A DNA stretch of 64,000 nt from Amyelois transitella (Eukaryota > Arthropoda > Insecta > Lepidoptera > Pyralidae). Below the pieces are notes generated by a model. It saw only the letters and a program-made list of their open reading frames with translations, had not been told where the DNA came from and did no database searches. Made by a program: the position numbers and the translations under genes. The DNA lies in contig NC_083532.1 in the NCBI RefSeq assembly GCF_032362555.1, positions 1,377,001-1,441,000 on the forward strand, given 5' to 3'. Within the stretch, counting starts at the first letter, position 1, and every line of letters begins with the position of its first letter. Below are positions 10,194-21,611 of this stretch, in pieces.

Positions 10194-10845
10194 CTTAAAC
10201 AAAAAAAGGTAAAAACGATAAAAACGATCGTATCAAAAGAACATTGACCTTAGATCAATGAAATACCCCGGCTCTTACAAAGTAGCGAGCGTCTAATAAA
10301 CTCCGATTTATCGATAAAAATTCGAGGTATTCAACGCGCCTCCCTATTTATTTAGCATGCGCAAGATTCGAAGAATTTTAGTTATTGTTCACCATTGTAA
10401 TTAAAGCAGAACCACGTCTTTAGCTTAGAAAGCACGACGGTTATTTCCTTTGCGAGCTAATTTGTGGCGTCGTCGCGTAAAAATAAATTTAAAAGCCTCA
10501 GTACTAAATAGTTGCTCACTTCTTTGTCTGCGTGAATTTGGTTCTTAAGAGATTTTCATGATAACCACGTCGGGTGTAGCCATCCGTACAAATATTATAA
10601 TTATAGCGAGCTTTTACGGCTGTATAAAAAATATTAGTTAGTAGACTTATCCTAGGAATGTAGGAAAAACGGCGGAACTACGAGCTAAGTCTAATATATC
10701 CATACTAATTATTTTGTATGTGAAAGAAATAATTTTGTATGTGAAAGTGTGTTCATTCATTTATCAAATAGTTAAGTCTAACGTCCACATTTTCATTTCT
10801 AATTCTAAGTTTGGATTATTGTGAAGATGACGTTTTAGAAGAAAA
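10194..10845. other. Unassigned sequence
   Basis: No exon-like structure or recurrent repeat was recognised. Confidence 0.4.
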
Positions 10846-11030
10846 TGCTGCGGTGCAGTTTGTTACCGCTTCTACTGCACCGACGCTTTGGAAGCGACAC
10901 TTAGTTTCAAGTATTTTATTCGACGTCAACCAATGATGTAAAACCAAAACAAAAATGTCAATTCATTACATGCTCAAAATGTCCCATTAATATTGAATAA
11001 ACATTTTAAATTTAAATTTGTGATTGTTTA
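10846..11030 (+). repeat. Rep-D copy, long
   Basis: Starts 'gaaaatgctgcggtgcag', has 'gacgtcaaccaatgatgt', and ends in 'aataaacattttaaattt'. It is the most complete plus-strand copy. Confidence 0.75.
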
Positions 11031-11376
11031 TCCGTCTTTCACGTCAAAACTACTGAACCGATGTCCCCACACATGTGTGTGAACACCCTGTATATTACTT
11101 TTCAGTACGTCGGCGGAGCAGCAATGTAAGTAGATGATTTCAAATGTATCTAGAAGGAGGGTAGCCTACTATAGTACCTAGTATACTCAAAACGAGTGTG
11201 TTACGCAAATCCTCTGGACGTTTTACATCTATGGTATAGATAACACTAATCTATGGTGCTCATTAATCAAAGTCATTAATCTATGCCTCGTGCGCTTCGG
11301 TATATTGTGTGGGTAATTTACAAAAAAAAAGATATTTATTATTGTGTCTATTAACGAGTACAATATTTTACTGTAA

Positions 11377-11455
11377 TGCCGTGTAGTTCCCGGCGGTTTA
11401 GAATAGGACCACTCAATCGCTTTCCTAAGGATGTTGTAAAAGGCGATAAAGGGAA
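11377..11455 (+). repeat. SINE-A head fragment
   Basis: Only the first ~80 bp ('gccgtgtagttcccgg' to 'aaaaggcgataaagg') is present. Confidence 0.75.
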
Positions 11456-11735
11456 AAGACGTAGCCATCAAGCTTTCATTCTGGTCTGGTAGCGAATAGT
11501 ATAAGAAATTCCCAAAATTCCCACAGGGGCGGAGTCTTTCACAAAGTCTAGTTTCACAAGCTTGTTAGAACTAATATAAATTGATGTATGTATGCGCATG
11601 CGCAAGCGTGGTCACGGCGTATGAAATTAATCTATTATGCGGACTTTCCTAGGAACAAAACTGTGAGAACGCACTTAACTCAATTAGGCAAAAAGAGGGT
11701 GTTATTGTAAGGAATTATGTGTGAGAGAAAACATC

Positions 11736-12110
11736 GTGAGGAAACCTGCACATTCAGGCAACTGGATGTGTAACCATGGATCCAATACGGAATTAGGTTT
11801 ACCTGCAAAGGTTGCGGAGGTCAGATGGGAGTTGTTTCGTGTACAAACCTGACTCACCCAATCCAGGATCCATGGTCAAAGGCGTACCCCGGGCTCCTCT
11901 CCAGAGTGGTGAGGGTGCAACCGGGAGTAAAAAGGGTGTTATTGTAAGCCAATGTCATATTTCTCTTCTTCCCACGTCTTCACGCCTCTTTCCCAGAGGG
12001 ATAGGTAGACACTGGGTTTCGTCTGGTTAGTCGCCTTTTACGACATCCATGGGAAAGAGATAGAGTGGTCCTGTTCTGTTTTTGTATTGGTGCTGGGAAC
12101 CACACGGCAC
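11736..12110 (+). repeat. Rep-I copy followed by inverted SINE-A head
   Basis: Rep-I at 11736-11990 includes 'ccaggatccatggtcaaag' and 'ccagagtggtgagggtg'. From 12027 a minus SINE-A head fragment ends 'gggaaccacacggcac'. Confidence 0.65.
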
Positions 12111-12188
12111 CGTACGTGGCACGTATAACCCAAAGTCACGAGGAAAGTAAAAAAAAAATATATAAAATGTCGACAATAATAATAATTA

Positions 12189-12424
12189 TGAACAGCTGAA
12201 CGAGTATCAGTGTTATCAAGACTGTCGGCTCTGTTTACCCCGCAAGAGATATAGACGTGATCATATGACTGAATGACTGATTAGTATTCTAAAGTGTCGT
12301 GAGGTTCCTGGCACTTTCAATTCCGTCATTAAGCTATACAGCTAAACGTGGCGTTACAGTCTTTTAAAGAATCTCGGCTCTGTCTACCCCGCAAGGGATA
12401 AAGACGTGATTATATGTATGTATA
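12189..12424 (+). repeat. Two SINE-A 3' fragments in tandem
   Basis: 12189-12268 and 12293-12424. Each ends with 'gacgtgat.atatg', and only the second keeps the (TATG) tail. Confidence 0.75.
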
Positions 12425-12580
12425 TTAAGTAAGGATTAGTGATATACCCCATTTAAAAATCCAGCTTCATAGCCTACATTTAGGACCCCATTCCTAGGGC
12501 CTGCCTAGGTCACATAGTATTAAGAATGTTTTAGAACTGTACATAGGTTTATTTACATATGTGAAGTGTAGTGTAGTGTG

Positions 12581-12838
12581 GCGTGTGGTTCCCGGCACCA
12601 ATAAAAAAAAGAATAGGACCATTCCATCTCGTTCCCATGGATGTCGTAAAATGCGACTAAGGGATAGGCTTATAAACTTGAGATTCTTCTTTTAGGCGAT
12701 GGGCTAGCAACCCGTCACTATTTGAATCTCAATTCTATCATTAAGCCAAACAGCTGAACGTGGCCTTTCAGTCTTTTCAAGACTGTTGGCTCTGTCTGCC
12801 CCTTCAGGGATAAAGACGTGATCATTTGTATGTATGTG
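12581..12838 (+). repeat. SINE-A, full length
   Basis: 'gcgtgtggttcccggcacc' head. The tail region is altered to 'ccttcagggataaagacg'. Confidence 0.9.
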
Positions 12839-12993
12839 AAGTATAAACGCGTGGCCATCCATCACAGTCTGAGGAATAAAATACGTTGTTTGTAAAGGAA
12901 GGTTAATGTACTTTGTTAACATGAGTTGTATTCGTTACTACCTTGGAAAGGAAATCGAGAAAATCAACTTAAAACAGATAAATGTATGTAAAA

Positions 12994-13267
12994 CTAGCTG
13001 TGCCCGCAACTTGGTCCGCGTGGAATAGTTATTTGGGCATCATTGAAGCCCTCAATGATAAATAATTTTCATTGATTTTTGTCACATATTCCATTATTTA
13101 TTTACTCCTTATAGTTGCAGCGTGATGTTATACAGCCTAAAGCCTTTCTCGATAAATGGTCTATTTAACGCAAAAAGAATTTTACAATTTGAACCAGTAG
13201 TGCCTGAGATTAGCGTGTACAAACAAATAAACAAACTAACTCTTCAGATTTATACTATTAGTATAGA
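12994..13267 (-). mobile_element. Hel-B Helitron-like element
   Basis: Complete: CTAG at 12994, TC complement at 13267, between host A and T. Confidence 0.78.
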
Positions 13268-13309
13268 TTATAAATGCGAAAGTCTGTCTGTTTGTCTGCT
13301 TTGATCAGC

Positions 13310-13545
13310 TGTTCTCGCGGGAATTCGGGAAATTTTATTATAGTGCGCGGCGACATTTCTACGCCACGCTTTCAGTCAAGAACAGTGAATAGTCTAAATC
13401 GCGCAAGCAAAGATTTCACGGATTGGAGCATATATACTACAACCTCCGACACAACATCGTCTGTCGCGCGGCTCCCCAGGCGTCACACCAGCCTGGCGGA
13501 AGATCCTTCCTTTGGTGGCGGTCGAGCCTATATCAACGCTCCCGC
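13310..13545 (+). repeat. Rep-E copy
   Basis: Runs from 'gttctcgcgggaattcgg' through 'acacaacatcgtctgtcgcg' to 'ggtcgagcctatatc'. It is followed immediately by a CATA tail, so Rep-E may be a SINE with the same type of tail. Confidence 0.7.
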
Positions 13546-13550
13546 TACAA

Positions 13551-13747
13551 GTATACATACATACATATATATTATCAGGTCTATATCCCTTGTCCAAAAT
13601 CCAACAGTCTTGAAAAGAATGAAAGGCCACGTAAAGCTGAATGGCTTAATGATGGAATTGAGATTCAAATAGTGACAGATCGTCTACAAAAGGAATACTA
13701 AGTGTTTAAGCCTATCCTTTAGTCGCCTTTTACAGCATCCATGGGAA
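13551..13747 (-). repeat. SINE-A, truncated
   Basis: Starts in (CATA)n, lacks the first part of the 'gactgttggctctgtc' block, and stops at 'acagcatccatggga'. Confidence 0.78.
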
Positions 13748-13771
13748 CGACCGTGGATGCTGATACGAAGT

Positions 13772-13990
13772 GCCGTGTGGTTCCCGGCACCAATACAAAA
13801 AAGAATAGGACCACTCCATCTCTTTCCCATGGATGTCGTAACAGGCGACTAAGGGATAGGCTTACAAACTTGGGATTCTTTTTTAGGCGATGGGCTAGCA
13901 ACCTGTCACTATTTGAATCTCAATTCTTAGCTGAACGTGGCCATTCAGTTTCTTCAAGACTGTTGCCTCTGTCTACCCCGCAAGGTATAT
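13772..13990 (+). repeat. SINE-A, tail lost
   Basis: Head 'gccgtgtggttcccggcacc' intact. The copy stops at 'ccgcaaggtata' before the microsatellite tail. Confidence 0.88.
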
Positions 13991-14288
13991 TGAGTGGTGT
14001 GCCGCAAACCGCACGGCATGTTACGTTAAACTTTTATAAATTTCAACACATATTAATCATAGTCTCCCACACATGCAAACGACCTTTACGAACGTAGGTA
14101 TAACCTCTGACAAACTTATAATTGCACCTTTAAAAGATAATACCTGACTCTTAACACAAGTGACAAGAGTTTAAAATTGCACAATTTTATTATTAAGATG
14201 TGATTCATTGTGTACCCACACGCATCCCACACTTCTCCTTATGAGTGTAGGATAAATTTCAAGTTATACAGAATAAACAACTATGTAT

Positions 14289-14695
14289 GCCGTGTGGTTC
14301 CCGGCACCAGTAAAAAAAAGAAAAGGACCACTCCATCTCGTTCCCATGGATGTCGTAAAAGGCGACTAAGGGATAGGCTTATAAACTTGGGATTCTTCTT
14401 TTAGGCGATGGGCAAGCAACCTGTCACTATTTGAATCTCAATTCTATCATTAAGCCAAACAGCTGAACGTGGCCTATCAGTCTTTTCAAGACTGTTGGCT
14501 CTGTCTACCCCGTAAGGGATAAAGACGTGATCATATGTAGGTATGTATGTAAAGAACTATGTCTTTTTTTGTTATATTATGTACGCCCGAAGCTCTGTCA
14601 TCAAGACAAACAGCTGAACGTGGCCTCTCAGTCTTTCAAGACTGTTAGCTCTGTCTACCCTGCAAGGGATAAAGACGTGATTGTATTTATGTATT
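14289..14695 (+). repeat. SINE-A full copy plus 3' fragment
   Basis: 14289-14550 is full length. 14595-14695 is a second 3' fragment in the same orientation. Confidence 0.85.
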
Positions 14696-14723
14696 TACTT
14701 GTTAATATCACTACATTTATATC

Positions 14724-14835
14724 CAAAAAAATTTTCAATTTGAACCAGTTGTTCCTGAGATTAGCGCTTTCAAACAAACACTTCAGCTTCATAATATGTG
14801 AGAAGCTTGCTTCAAAGTCGCGGGCACAGCTAGTT
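14724..14835 (-). mobile_element. Rearranged Hel-B fragment
   Basis: The TC-side half (reading 'ttcctgagattagcgc') is fused to an oppositely oriented CTAG end ('aagtcgcgggcacagctag'). Confidence 0.6.
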
Positions 14836-14865
14836 AATCATATTCAAAATTCAAAACTTTTTTCA

Positions 14866-14981
14866 TGATTATGAGACACTTCATTATCACTTAATAATTG
14901 TCATATCTTTTGGTTTCACAACATTGGCTGACGTCGAGTAAATTAATTAAAACTAAGTTTTCTGCCGCTTCCAAAGCGTCA
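14866..14981 (-). repeat. Rep-D copy
   Basis: Reversed order: 'aattgtcatatcttttggtt', 'tgacgtcgagtaa', then 'gccgcttccaaagcgtcag'. It abuts the next SINE-A. Confidence 0.7.
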
Positions 14982-15169
14982 GCGACTAAGGGATAGGCTT
15001 ACAAACTTGGGATTCTTTTTTAGGCGATGGGCGAGCAACCTATCACTATTTGAATCTCAATTCTATCATTAAGCCAAATAGCTGAGCGTGGATTCACTCT
15101 TTTCAAGACTGTTGGCTCTGTCTACCCCGCAAGGGATATAGACTATTATAGACCATGTATGTATGTATG
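14982..15169 (+). repeat. SINE-A, head-truncated
   Basis: Starts at 'gcgactaagggatagg' and ends 'accatgtatgtatgtat'. Confidence 0.83.
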
Positions 15170-15335
15170 AAACTCACGGACCGAGTGATTCAAACCAAAT
15201 TAATTGTAGGTAGGTATATCTTTATTCCACCCACATACCACGCGTCATTGACCGACATACAGTTATAAAGAGCAGATGCAAAAAAATTGAGACATTTTAT
15301 TGTTAAAGAGATTTTTGTATATAGATATTTTTTGT

Positions 15336-15583
15336 GTGTGCCGCACCAACACAAAAAAGAATAGGACCACTCCACCTCTTTCCCATGGATGTCATAAAAG
15401 GCGACTAAGGGATAGGCTTATAAACTTGGGATTCTTTTTTAGGCGATGGGCTAGCAACCTGTCACTATTTGAATCTCGATTCTATCATTAAGCCTAATAG
15501 CTGAACGTGGCCATTCAGACTTTTGAAGACTGTTGGCTCTGTCTACCCGGCAAGGGACGACAAGACGTGACCATATGTATGTA
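15336..15583 (+). repeat. SINE-A, full length
   Basis: The head is shortened to 'gtgccgcaccaacac'. The tail is 'gacgtgaccatatgtatgtat'. Confidence 0.87.
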
Positions 15584-15695
15584 TCATTCGTATGTCTAGT
15601 CGGTCCAATGAACTGTTAAATAAGTCATTGTTATAAATGTATACAGGAATTTCTTTAAATACTCTCCTAATGCACCCCTATTTCACACAAAAATA

Positions 15696-15953
15696 TACAT
15701 ACATATAGTCACGTCTATATCCCTTATGGGGTAGACAGAGCCAACAGTCCCGTAAAGATTGATAGGCAACGTTCAGCTATTTGGCTTTAAGATAGAATTG
15801 AGATTCAAATAGTGACAGGTTGCTAGCCCATCGATTAAAAGAAGAATCCCAAGTTTATAACCATATCCCTTAGTCGCCTTTTACGACATCCATGGGTAAG
15901 ATATAGGAGTGTTCCTGTTATTTTTTTTAACGGTGTCGGGAACCACACGGCAC
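15696..15953 (-). repeat. SINE-A, full length
   Basis: Tail 'tacatacatatagtcacg' at left, head 'gtgtcgggaaccacacggcacc' at right. Confidence 0.9.
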
Positions 15954-16113
15954 CACACAAAAAACCTATATGTTAAATTTCAAATATTTAGACCCAGCTG
16001 TTAATCAGTCGGTGTTTTCTTTATAAGATAATTGCTGTCATCTAGTCGCTTCCGTGCTGTTCTGGCTGTGAAGATAAATGGGCCAGTTGCTTTTCTACCC
16101 GTCATTGTAAAAA

Positions 16114-16235
16114 GGGCTGCAGTGTAGTTTGTTCCGCCGCTTCTTCTGCACATGCACTTTGGAAGCGGTAGCAGTTATAAATAGATTTAAGTGATGTGAC
16201 GTCAATTAGTGATACCTTGTATCCAATTTTGAAAA
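16114..16235 (+). repeat. Rep-D copy with TGACGTCA
   Basis: Holds the perfect palindrome TGACGTCA at 16197-16204, after 'gcactttggaagcggtagc'. Confidence 0.7.
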
Positions 16236-16493
16236 TAAAAATAATTATTTTCTAACATCGGTGTTGTAGAAAAGTAGAAGCATTGAACCGTTATATTAGC
16301 CTTTGTTAAAAATATATTTTTGCGACTCATTAACTACGTATGTGCGAAAAGTTTTAAGATTTAACTGTAACTAGCTGCGATTTAATTTACCTACTTTGCG
16401 TGTTTTTGTGTTTAAATATAAAATTATCATACAATGCTATTTAAATTCTACGCATTTCGTTTTATTTGTATGTCTTTATTACTAAAAAAGATG

Positions 16494-16590
16494 GTATTTT
16501 TATGTGAATTTTCATCTGTCGAATTCAGTGTTCCACAGGGAAGCGTTTTAGGGCCGTTATTATCGATAAAATGTTGCGGGAATTCTATTG
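16494..16590 (+). pseudogene. Reverse-transcriptase relic (VPQGSVLGPLL motif)
   Basis: The frame encodes EFSVPQGSVLGPLLS, the conserved QGS.LGPL.F block of non-LTR reverse transcriptases. The expected 'F..YINDL' continuation is gone and the frame reads unrelated residues around it. This is a short, decayed fragment. Confidence 0.6.
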
Positions 16591-16980
16591 TAGAAACATT
16601 ATTAAAAATAGAGGTCATGACTGTATTGGCATACAAATATCAGATAGATATACGAGTATATATGTATATTAACGAAGATAAATAAGGGAAATATGTCTTA
16701 AAGGATCACAATAGTGCTTCGGTAAGTACTTAAACTATATAATATGTGACCGGAAAATAACAAGAACTGCTAATTATTTTATCTTCCTATGAAATGAATA
16801 AATTCTCGAAGATTATAAATTGTATCGTCTTACGTAGAAGTACCCCTCGTCTTTGACCACGTGAAAGCGTTGAGATTCAATTCTTGGGGCATTTTGGGAG
16901 TAGGCCTTTTTGAGTCAGATATCTTAACCACTCGGCTCGAAGATGGTAAATTAGATAAATAAATAACATATTGTGAATTA

Positions 16981-17130
16981 TTCTTCTTCTTCCTGACTAA
17001 AGTTCTGATTGCATCCTCACCACTCTGGACAGAAGCCCGGGGTAAGCTCTTGACCATGGATCCTGGATTGGGCGAGTCAAGTTTATACACGAAGCGACTC
17101 CCATCTGACCACCGCAACCACGTTTTGACC
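16981..17130 (-). repeat. Rep-I copy
   Basis: Reverse of the 11.8-kb copy: 'tcctcaccactctgga', 'ttgaccatggatcctgg', 'gcgactcccatctgacc'. Confidence 0.65.
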
Positions 17131-17178
17131 AGGCATCTTACCGATCCGACGATAGACGCTCTGAATTAATATTGTAAA

Positions 17179-17592
17179 CTAGCTGTGCCCGCGATTCGTC
17201 GGAGTGGAATAGTTATTGAAGCCCTCAAGGATGAATAATGTTCCCCGTGTTTTTTCACATATTCCATTATTTCTTTGCTCCTTATCGTTGCAGCGTGATG
17301 TTATATAACCTAAAGCCTTCCTCGATAAATGGTCTATTAAACACAAAAATATTTTTTCAATTCGAACCAGTAGTTCCTGAGATTAGCGTGTTCAAACAAA
17401 CAAACAAAGTTCAGCTTTATAAAATTAGTATAGATGTTTTCTCTCACTTTAGCATCGGTTAAGCCTTCGGTAAAGCCTTCCTCGATAAATGGTCTATTAA
17501 ACACAAAAATATTTTTTTCAATTCGAACCAGTAGTTCCAGAGATTAGCGCGTTCAAACAAACAAACTCTTCAGCTTTATAATATTAGTACAG
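17179..17592 (-). mobile_element. Hel-B element plus partial tandem copy
   Basis: 17179-17434 is complete (CTAG to GA). 17461-17592 repeats only the TC-side half, in the same orientation. This looks like a partial tandem duplication or read-through insertion. Confidence 0.72.
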
Positions 17593-18080
17593 ATTATTCT
17601 CTAAACATATGTTTAAAACAATAACAACATAATGAAGAAGCACTTGTTAATGTTCTTTAAATTAGCATAGACAATGCTAACTGGAGCACCTGACCACAGA
17701 CTATAAACGGCATAATGCAAGCGAATCGAATAGTTTTCACGGTCCAAATTTCAGGCACGCCAGACCTACTGCCCGAGTGTTTTGTCCATTAAATTAAAAA
17801 ACAAAAACGCAATTTTTTTTGTCTTTGAATATGTATAATAATGTGTTTATGGTAATATATGTGTGTTGTTAGACAATGTTTTTAGTAATGGCCGTTTGAA
17901 TAGTTTAAAGAATTCTCGACTTTCCTTTCAAATGAGTAACACAAAGTCTAATTAGTTTGGGTTTGGAAATCTGTGCTTTTATACATTTTAGTGCCTTAAT
18001 TTTATTATTGTCGACAGCTTTCTTCAGTTCTGATGTTTGTTTCTGTTGCTTTTTCTCAGGGGCTAGCACAGTATTTTTAA
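17593..18080. other. Unassigned sequence
   Basis: No exon or recurrent repeat was recognised. The poly-T run near 17.81 kb is simple sequence. Confidence 0.4.
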
Positions 18081-18342
18081 CTAGCTGTGCCCGCGACTTC
18101 GTCCGCCTGGAATAGTTATTTTGGGCATCATTGAAGCCCTCAAGGATGAATTATTTTCCCCGTTTTTTTCACATATTCCGTTTTTTCTTTGCTCCTTATA
18201 GTTGCAGTGTGATGTTATAAAGCCTTCCTCGATAAATGGTCTATTCAACACAAACATATTTTTTTAATTCGAACAAGTAGTTCCTGAGATAAGCGCGTTC
18301 AAACAACAAACTAACTCTTCAGCCTAATAATATTAGTATAGA
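18081..18342 (-). mobile_element. Hel-B Helitron-like element
   Basis: Full element between host A and T, 59 bp downstream of the donor of the 18.4-kb exon, so it lies in that gene's intron. Confidence 0.77.
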
Positions 18343-18400
18343 TTCACCATAAAATTGTTGAGAAACATAATTTTTTGAGAGTCACAAAGAAAGATCTCAC

Positions 18401-18506
18401 CTTTGCCAAAGGCCGTGTGCACGAGACATAGGACAAGGAAGAAATTGATGGCCGCCATTTTGAAAAACGCACTTTTCACTTATCACTGATCACCTCAGTT
18501 CAGTAC
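18401..18506 (-). CDS. Signal-peptide exon of an unidentified secreted protein (partial gene)
   Basis: The ATG lies at 18458-18456 on the minus strand and opens MAAINFFLVLCLVHTAFGK, a clear signal peptide (hydrophobic core, small residues before the likely cut after G). The frame then meets a good donor, 'AAAG|gtgaga', at 18401/18400, so the intron is phase 1. Upstream, a pyrimidine tract and CAG at 18507-18508 make a convincing acceptor, so the exon starts in 5'UTR at 18506. I could not identify the next exon. A phase-compatible open segment exists at 10193-9997, but it looks like a SINE head. The remaining exons may lie left of the window. I do not recognise the protein. Confidence is for the exon, not for a product. 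Confidence 0.55.
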
Positions 18507-18553
18507 CTGTGAAATAAAAAAAAAAATACAAATTTAAATTATATTAACGTTTA

Positions 18554-18793
18554 GTGCTGTGTGGTTCTCGGCACCAATACAAAAAAGAATAAGACCACTC
18601 CATCTCCTTCCCATGGATGTCGTAAAAGGCGACTATGGGATAGGCTTACAAACTTGGGATTCTTTTTTAGGCGATGAAATAGCAACCTGTCAATATTTGA
18701 ATCTCAATTATATCATTAAGCCAATTAGCTGAACGTGGCCTATCAGTCTTTTCAAGACTGTTTGGCTCTGTCTACCCCGCAAGGGATATAGAC
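18554..18793 (+). repeat. SINE-A, tail lost
   Basis: Head 'gctgtgtggttctcggcacc'. The copy stops at 'gggatatagact'. Confidence 0.87.
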
Positions 18794-18868
18794 TTTTTGG
18801 GGTATTCAACTTTTGAGTAATCTCTTTTGAGGCTCCCTCAAACGTTATTTAAATGTTTGACGTTAGCG

Positions 18869-19117
18869 ATACATACTTACATATTATCACGTCTGTATCT
18901 CTTGTGGGTAAAAAGAGCCAGCAGAATTGAATGACTCATAGGCCACGTTCATCTGTCAGGCTTAATGATACAATTGAGATTCAAATAGTGACCGATTGCT
19001 AGCCCATCGCCAAAGAGAAGATTTCCAAGTTCATCAATACCTTATTCGCCTTTTACGATATCCAGTGATGTAGTGGTCCTATCCTTTTTTATATTGGTGC
19101 CGGGAACCACACGGCAC
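18869..19117 (-). repeat. SINE-A, diverged
   Basis: Carries several small deletions ('cttgtgggtaaaaagagcc'). The head 'gtgccgggaaccacacggcac' is intact. Confidence 0.85.
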
Positions 19118-19320
19118 GACGTTACCCATTTAGAAAACAATTGAACTGTACGCTGTGTATAGTACCGTAGGATCACGCATCGGCGCGCGCGCAACCGACC
19201 GTGCGGTTCAATACTCAAGATTGATAATTAAATTTAATTAGACTTTTACTGTTACAATAGGAAGTTGGTGATCAGACGCGTTGTTCATCAATAAATAAAT
19301 ATAAATTCAAATTTCAATAT

Positions 19321-19645
19321 ACATACATAAAATCACGCCTCTTTCCCGGAGGGGTAGGCAGAGACAACCTCATTCCACTTGCCACGATCTCTGCATATTT
19401 CCTTCGCTTCATCCACATTCATAACTCTCTTCATGCAAGCTCGGCGGTTTCGGGTACTTTTGACCTGACCCTTTACCAGGACGTCCTTAATTGGATCAAG
19501 ATATGTTCGTCTAGGTCTTCCCACTCCGACCTTTCCCTCCACACCCTCCATGTATATCTGCTTAGTCAACCTGTTTTCATTCATCCTCTCCACATGACCG
19601 AACCATCTCAACATATCCTTTTCTATTCCTTTAACTACATCTTTT
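19321..19645 (-). mobile_element. LINE-1, 5'-truncated insertion with 12-bp TSD
   Basis: Encodes the 93-residue C-terminal end on the minus strand without a stop: MLRWFGHVERMNENRLTKQI, then GRPRRTYLDPIKDVL, RDRGKWNEVV and YPSGKEA. The direct repeat 'aaatttcaatat' stands at 19309-19320 and 19646-19657. The target was the tail of a Rep-D element. Confidence 0.92.
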
Positions 19646-19845
19646 AAATTTCAATATTTTATTCATTATTATAGGATAGGTACTTCATATCACTTAATAA
19701 TTGTCATATCTTTTGGTTTCACAACATTGGTTGACGTCAAATTAATTACATAAAACTCAGTTTACTGCCGCTCCCGAAGCGTCAGTGCAAAAGGAGCGGT
19801 AAAAAACTGCACTGCAGCATTTTCTTCAACAACGTCAATTTCACA
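19646..19845 (-). repeat. Rep-D copy, target of LINE-1
   Basis: Near-complete reversed copy ending 'aactgcactgcagcattttc'. Confidence 0.75.
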
Positions 19846-20019
19846 ATTCGTTATTTCTTCTCGCGCAGACTGCAAAAATATATCATGGAAAAGGCTTAAT
19901 AGCATTTTAGTTCAAAATGCATTCTAAAATCAATTTATGGTCAAGAAATTACAGATGTCATAATTGATTACTTTAAAGATTCTTCTCTTCTCACACAGAT
20001 TGTAAAATTACAATCAAGG

Positions 20020-20145
20020 GACTAATTTATTTGACGTCACCCAATGTTGTGAAACCAAAAGATTTGAAAATTATTAAGCGATATGAAGTACCCTTTAATA
20101 ATGAATAAAAATTTTGGATTTGAATTTGAAGAAGCAATTGGCATA
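20020..20145 (+). repeat. Rep-D 3' part
   Basis: 'tttgacgtcacccaatgttg', then 'gaaaccaaaagatttgaaaa' and the AT-rich tail. Confidence 0.65.
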
Positions 20146-20274
20146 CACATTTTTTTCTTACTATTATACCAGCAGACGTGACGCTTTTTATTATGACTTG
20201 AAACGGAACAGCGATAGTTTTTCGCGCGATGAAAACGGCGTCGCGCGTGCATAGGTACGGGGGCGGTATGGACA

Positions 20275-20539
20275 TCTATACTAATATTATAAAGCTGTAG
20301 AGTTTTTTTGTTTGTTTAAACGCGCTAATCTCAGAAACTACGAGTTCGAATTGAAAAATTATTTTCGTGTTGAATAGACCATTTATCGAGGAAGGCTTTA
20401 GGCTATATAATATCAACTACAAGAAGCGAAGAAATAATGGAAAATGTAAAAAAAAAACCGGGAAAATTATTCATCCTTGAGGGCTTTAGTGATGCCCAAA
20501 ATAACTATTCCACGCGGACGAAGTCGCGGGCAGAGTTAG
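20275..20539 (+). mobile_element. Hel-B Helitron-like element
   Basis: TC at 20275. The terminus is mutated (GTTAG in place of GCTAG). Confidence 0.72.
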
Positions 20540-21158
20540 CACTTACATATTTATCCTTTGTCAACCTTGACATTAAAAACCTAGCTGCGTTAGGTCATTT
20601 TATGATGTAAGCATTTACTTTGCTTAAGACTTTTTTTTTATTGTTTTTATAATTCGTTGCACAGCGCCACACATACGGAAACATTAGACCACATAATTTT
20701 TTAATCGGATAATACCAGCTTATTGGATAATTTCAAATATTGAGACTCAATAATAACAAATAAATATGAGAAAATCCATAAATATGACTTTTATTCTCTT
20801 TTTATCTGTGAAAGTATTAACTATGTTTTGGACCAGTATCAAATCATCATTATTAAATACATACGTGTTCTTATGTTATTTTTGAATAAATGAACGGTCA
20901 TCTTATCGCAAGAAAAAAAAAACTGCTAGGTAATGCAAAAAGCGTACAAAAGGTAGTTAAGTTATACAACTTGTCGACCTGCCTAATAAGCACTATGTTG
21001 TCATAAGTACTTAAAATATAACCAATCTTGTTGTTGCAACAATAAGTATACATATACTACAATCGCTTTTTTTTCAATAAAATAAACCGACGATCCGTCT
21101 CCGCCTCGCCTTTCTGATGATAAAAACCCAAAACAAGTGAAAAAAAAAAAAAACTCAC
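20540..21158. other. Unassigned intronic sequence
   Basis: AT-rich, with no recurrent repeat or exon seen. If the 21.2-kb exon belongs to the 18.4-kb gene, this is its first intron. Confidence 0.35.
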
Positions 21159-21260
21159 CACAAAATTCTTAGCGTTTCAATGACATAACCTCAAAAACGT
21201 AAAATTAATGAAAAACGCGCGGGAACAACTGTCACTGAACTCCTTACATCAAACTTTTTG
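21159..21260 (-). other. Possible 5'UTR exon of the 18.4-kb gene
   Basis: The minus strand has 'aattttgtg|gtgagt' (donor at 21158). Just upstream, 21.30-21.41 kb is unusually CpG-rich ('ttaggaccgcgcggagg'), as at a promoter. No convincing frame occurs in it. The 3' edge is set by the donor. The 5' edge is a guess. Confidence 0.35.
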
Positions 21261-21611
21261 AAATCTATTTTCTTTTTTCAAATAATTTATTTTTCTTTTT
21301 TTTTTGACACAGCGCACGTTAGGACCGCGCGGAGGTTTTGCGGCGACTGGCTTTACGCCTTGAAGCGTTGACGGGTTAGGCTGCGTGCACGCAGATGCTT
21401 TTGCTGGGTTTAAGAAAAAAAGGTGTGTGTGTATTTAGGTTGCTCCCTGACCTGTCCTAGATAAGCAGTAATACAACTAGTATTTACGCTGAACGGAACG
21501 AATATCAAGAAAGGAGTAAAGTGTGTGTCTGACATAAAGCTATAATATATTTTCCATTGAATTACAACTTTTCTACTGTCTTATACTGAATAGTAAGATA
21601 GGAATAATACA
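21261..21611. promoter_or_regulatory. CpG-rich putative promoter region
   Basis: A local G+C/CpG increase at about 21305-21410 in an otherwise AT-rich neighbourhood, upstream of the suspected minus-strand first exon. No TATA box is evident. Confidence 0.25.

Noticed and set aside
16830..17117. 95-codon minus ORF (MRWSDGSRFVYKLDSPNPGS...)
   Set aside because: Its core is Rep-I; the same frame appears on the plus strand at 11812, so it is repeat-derived.
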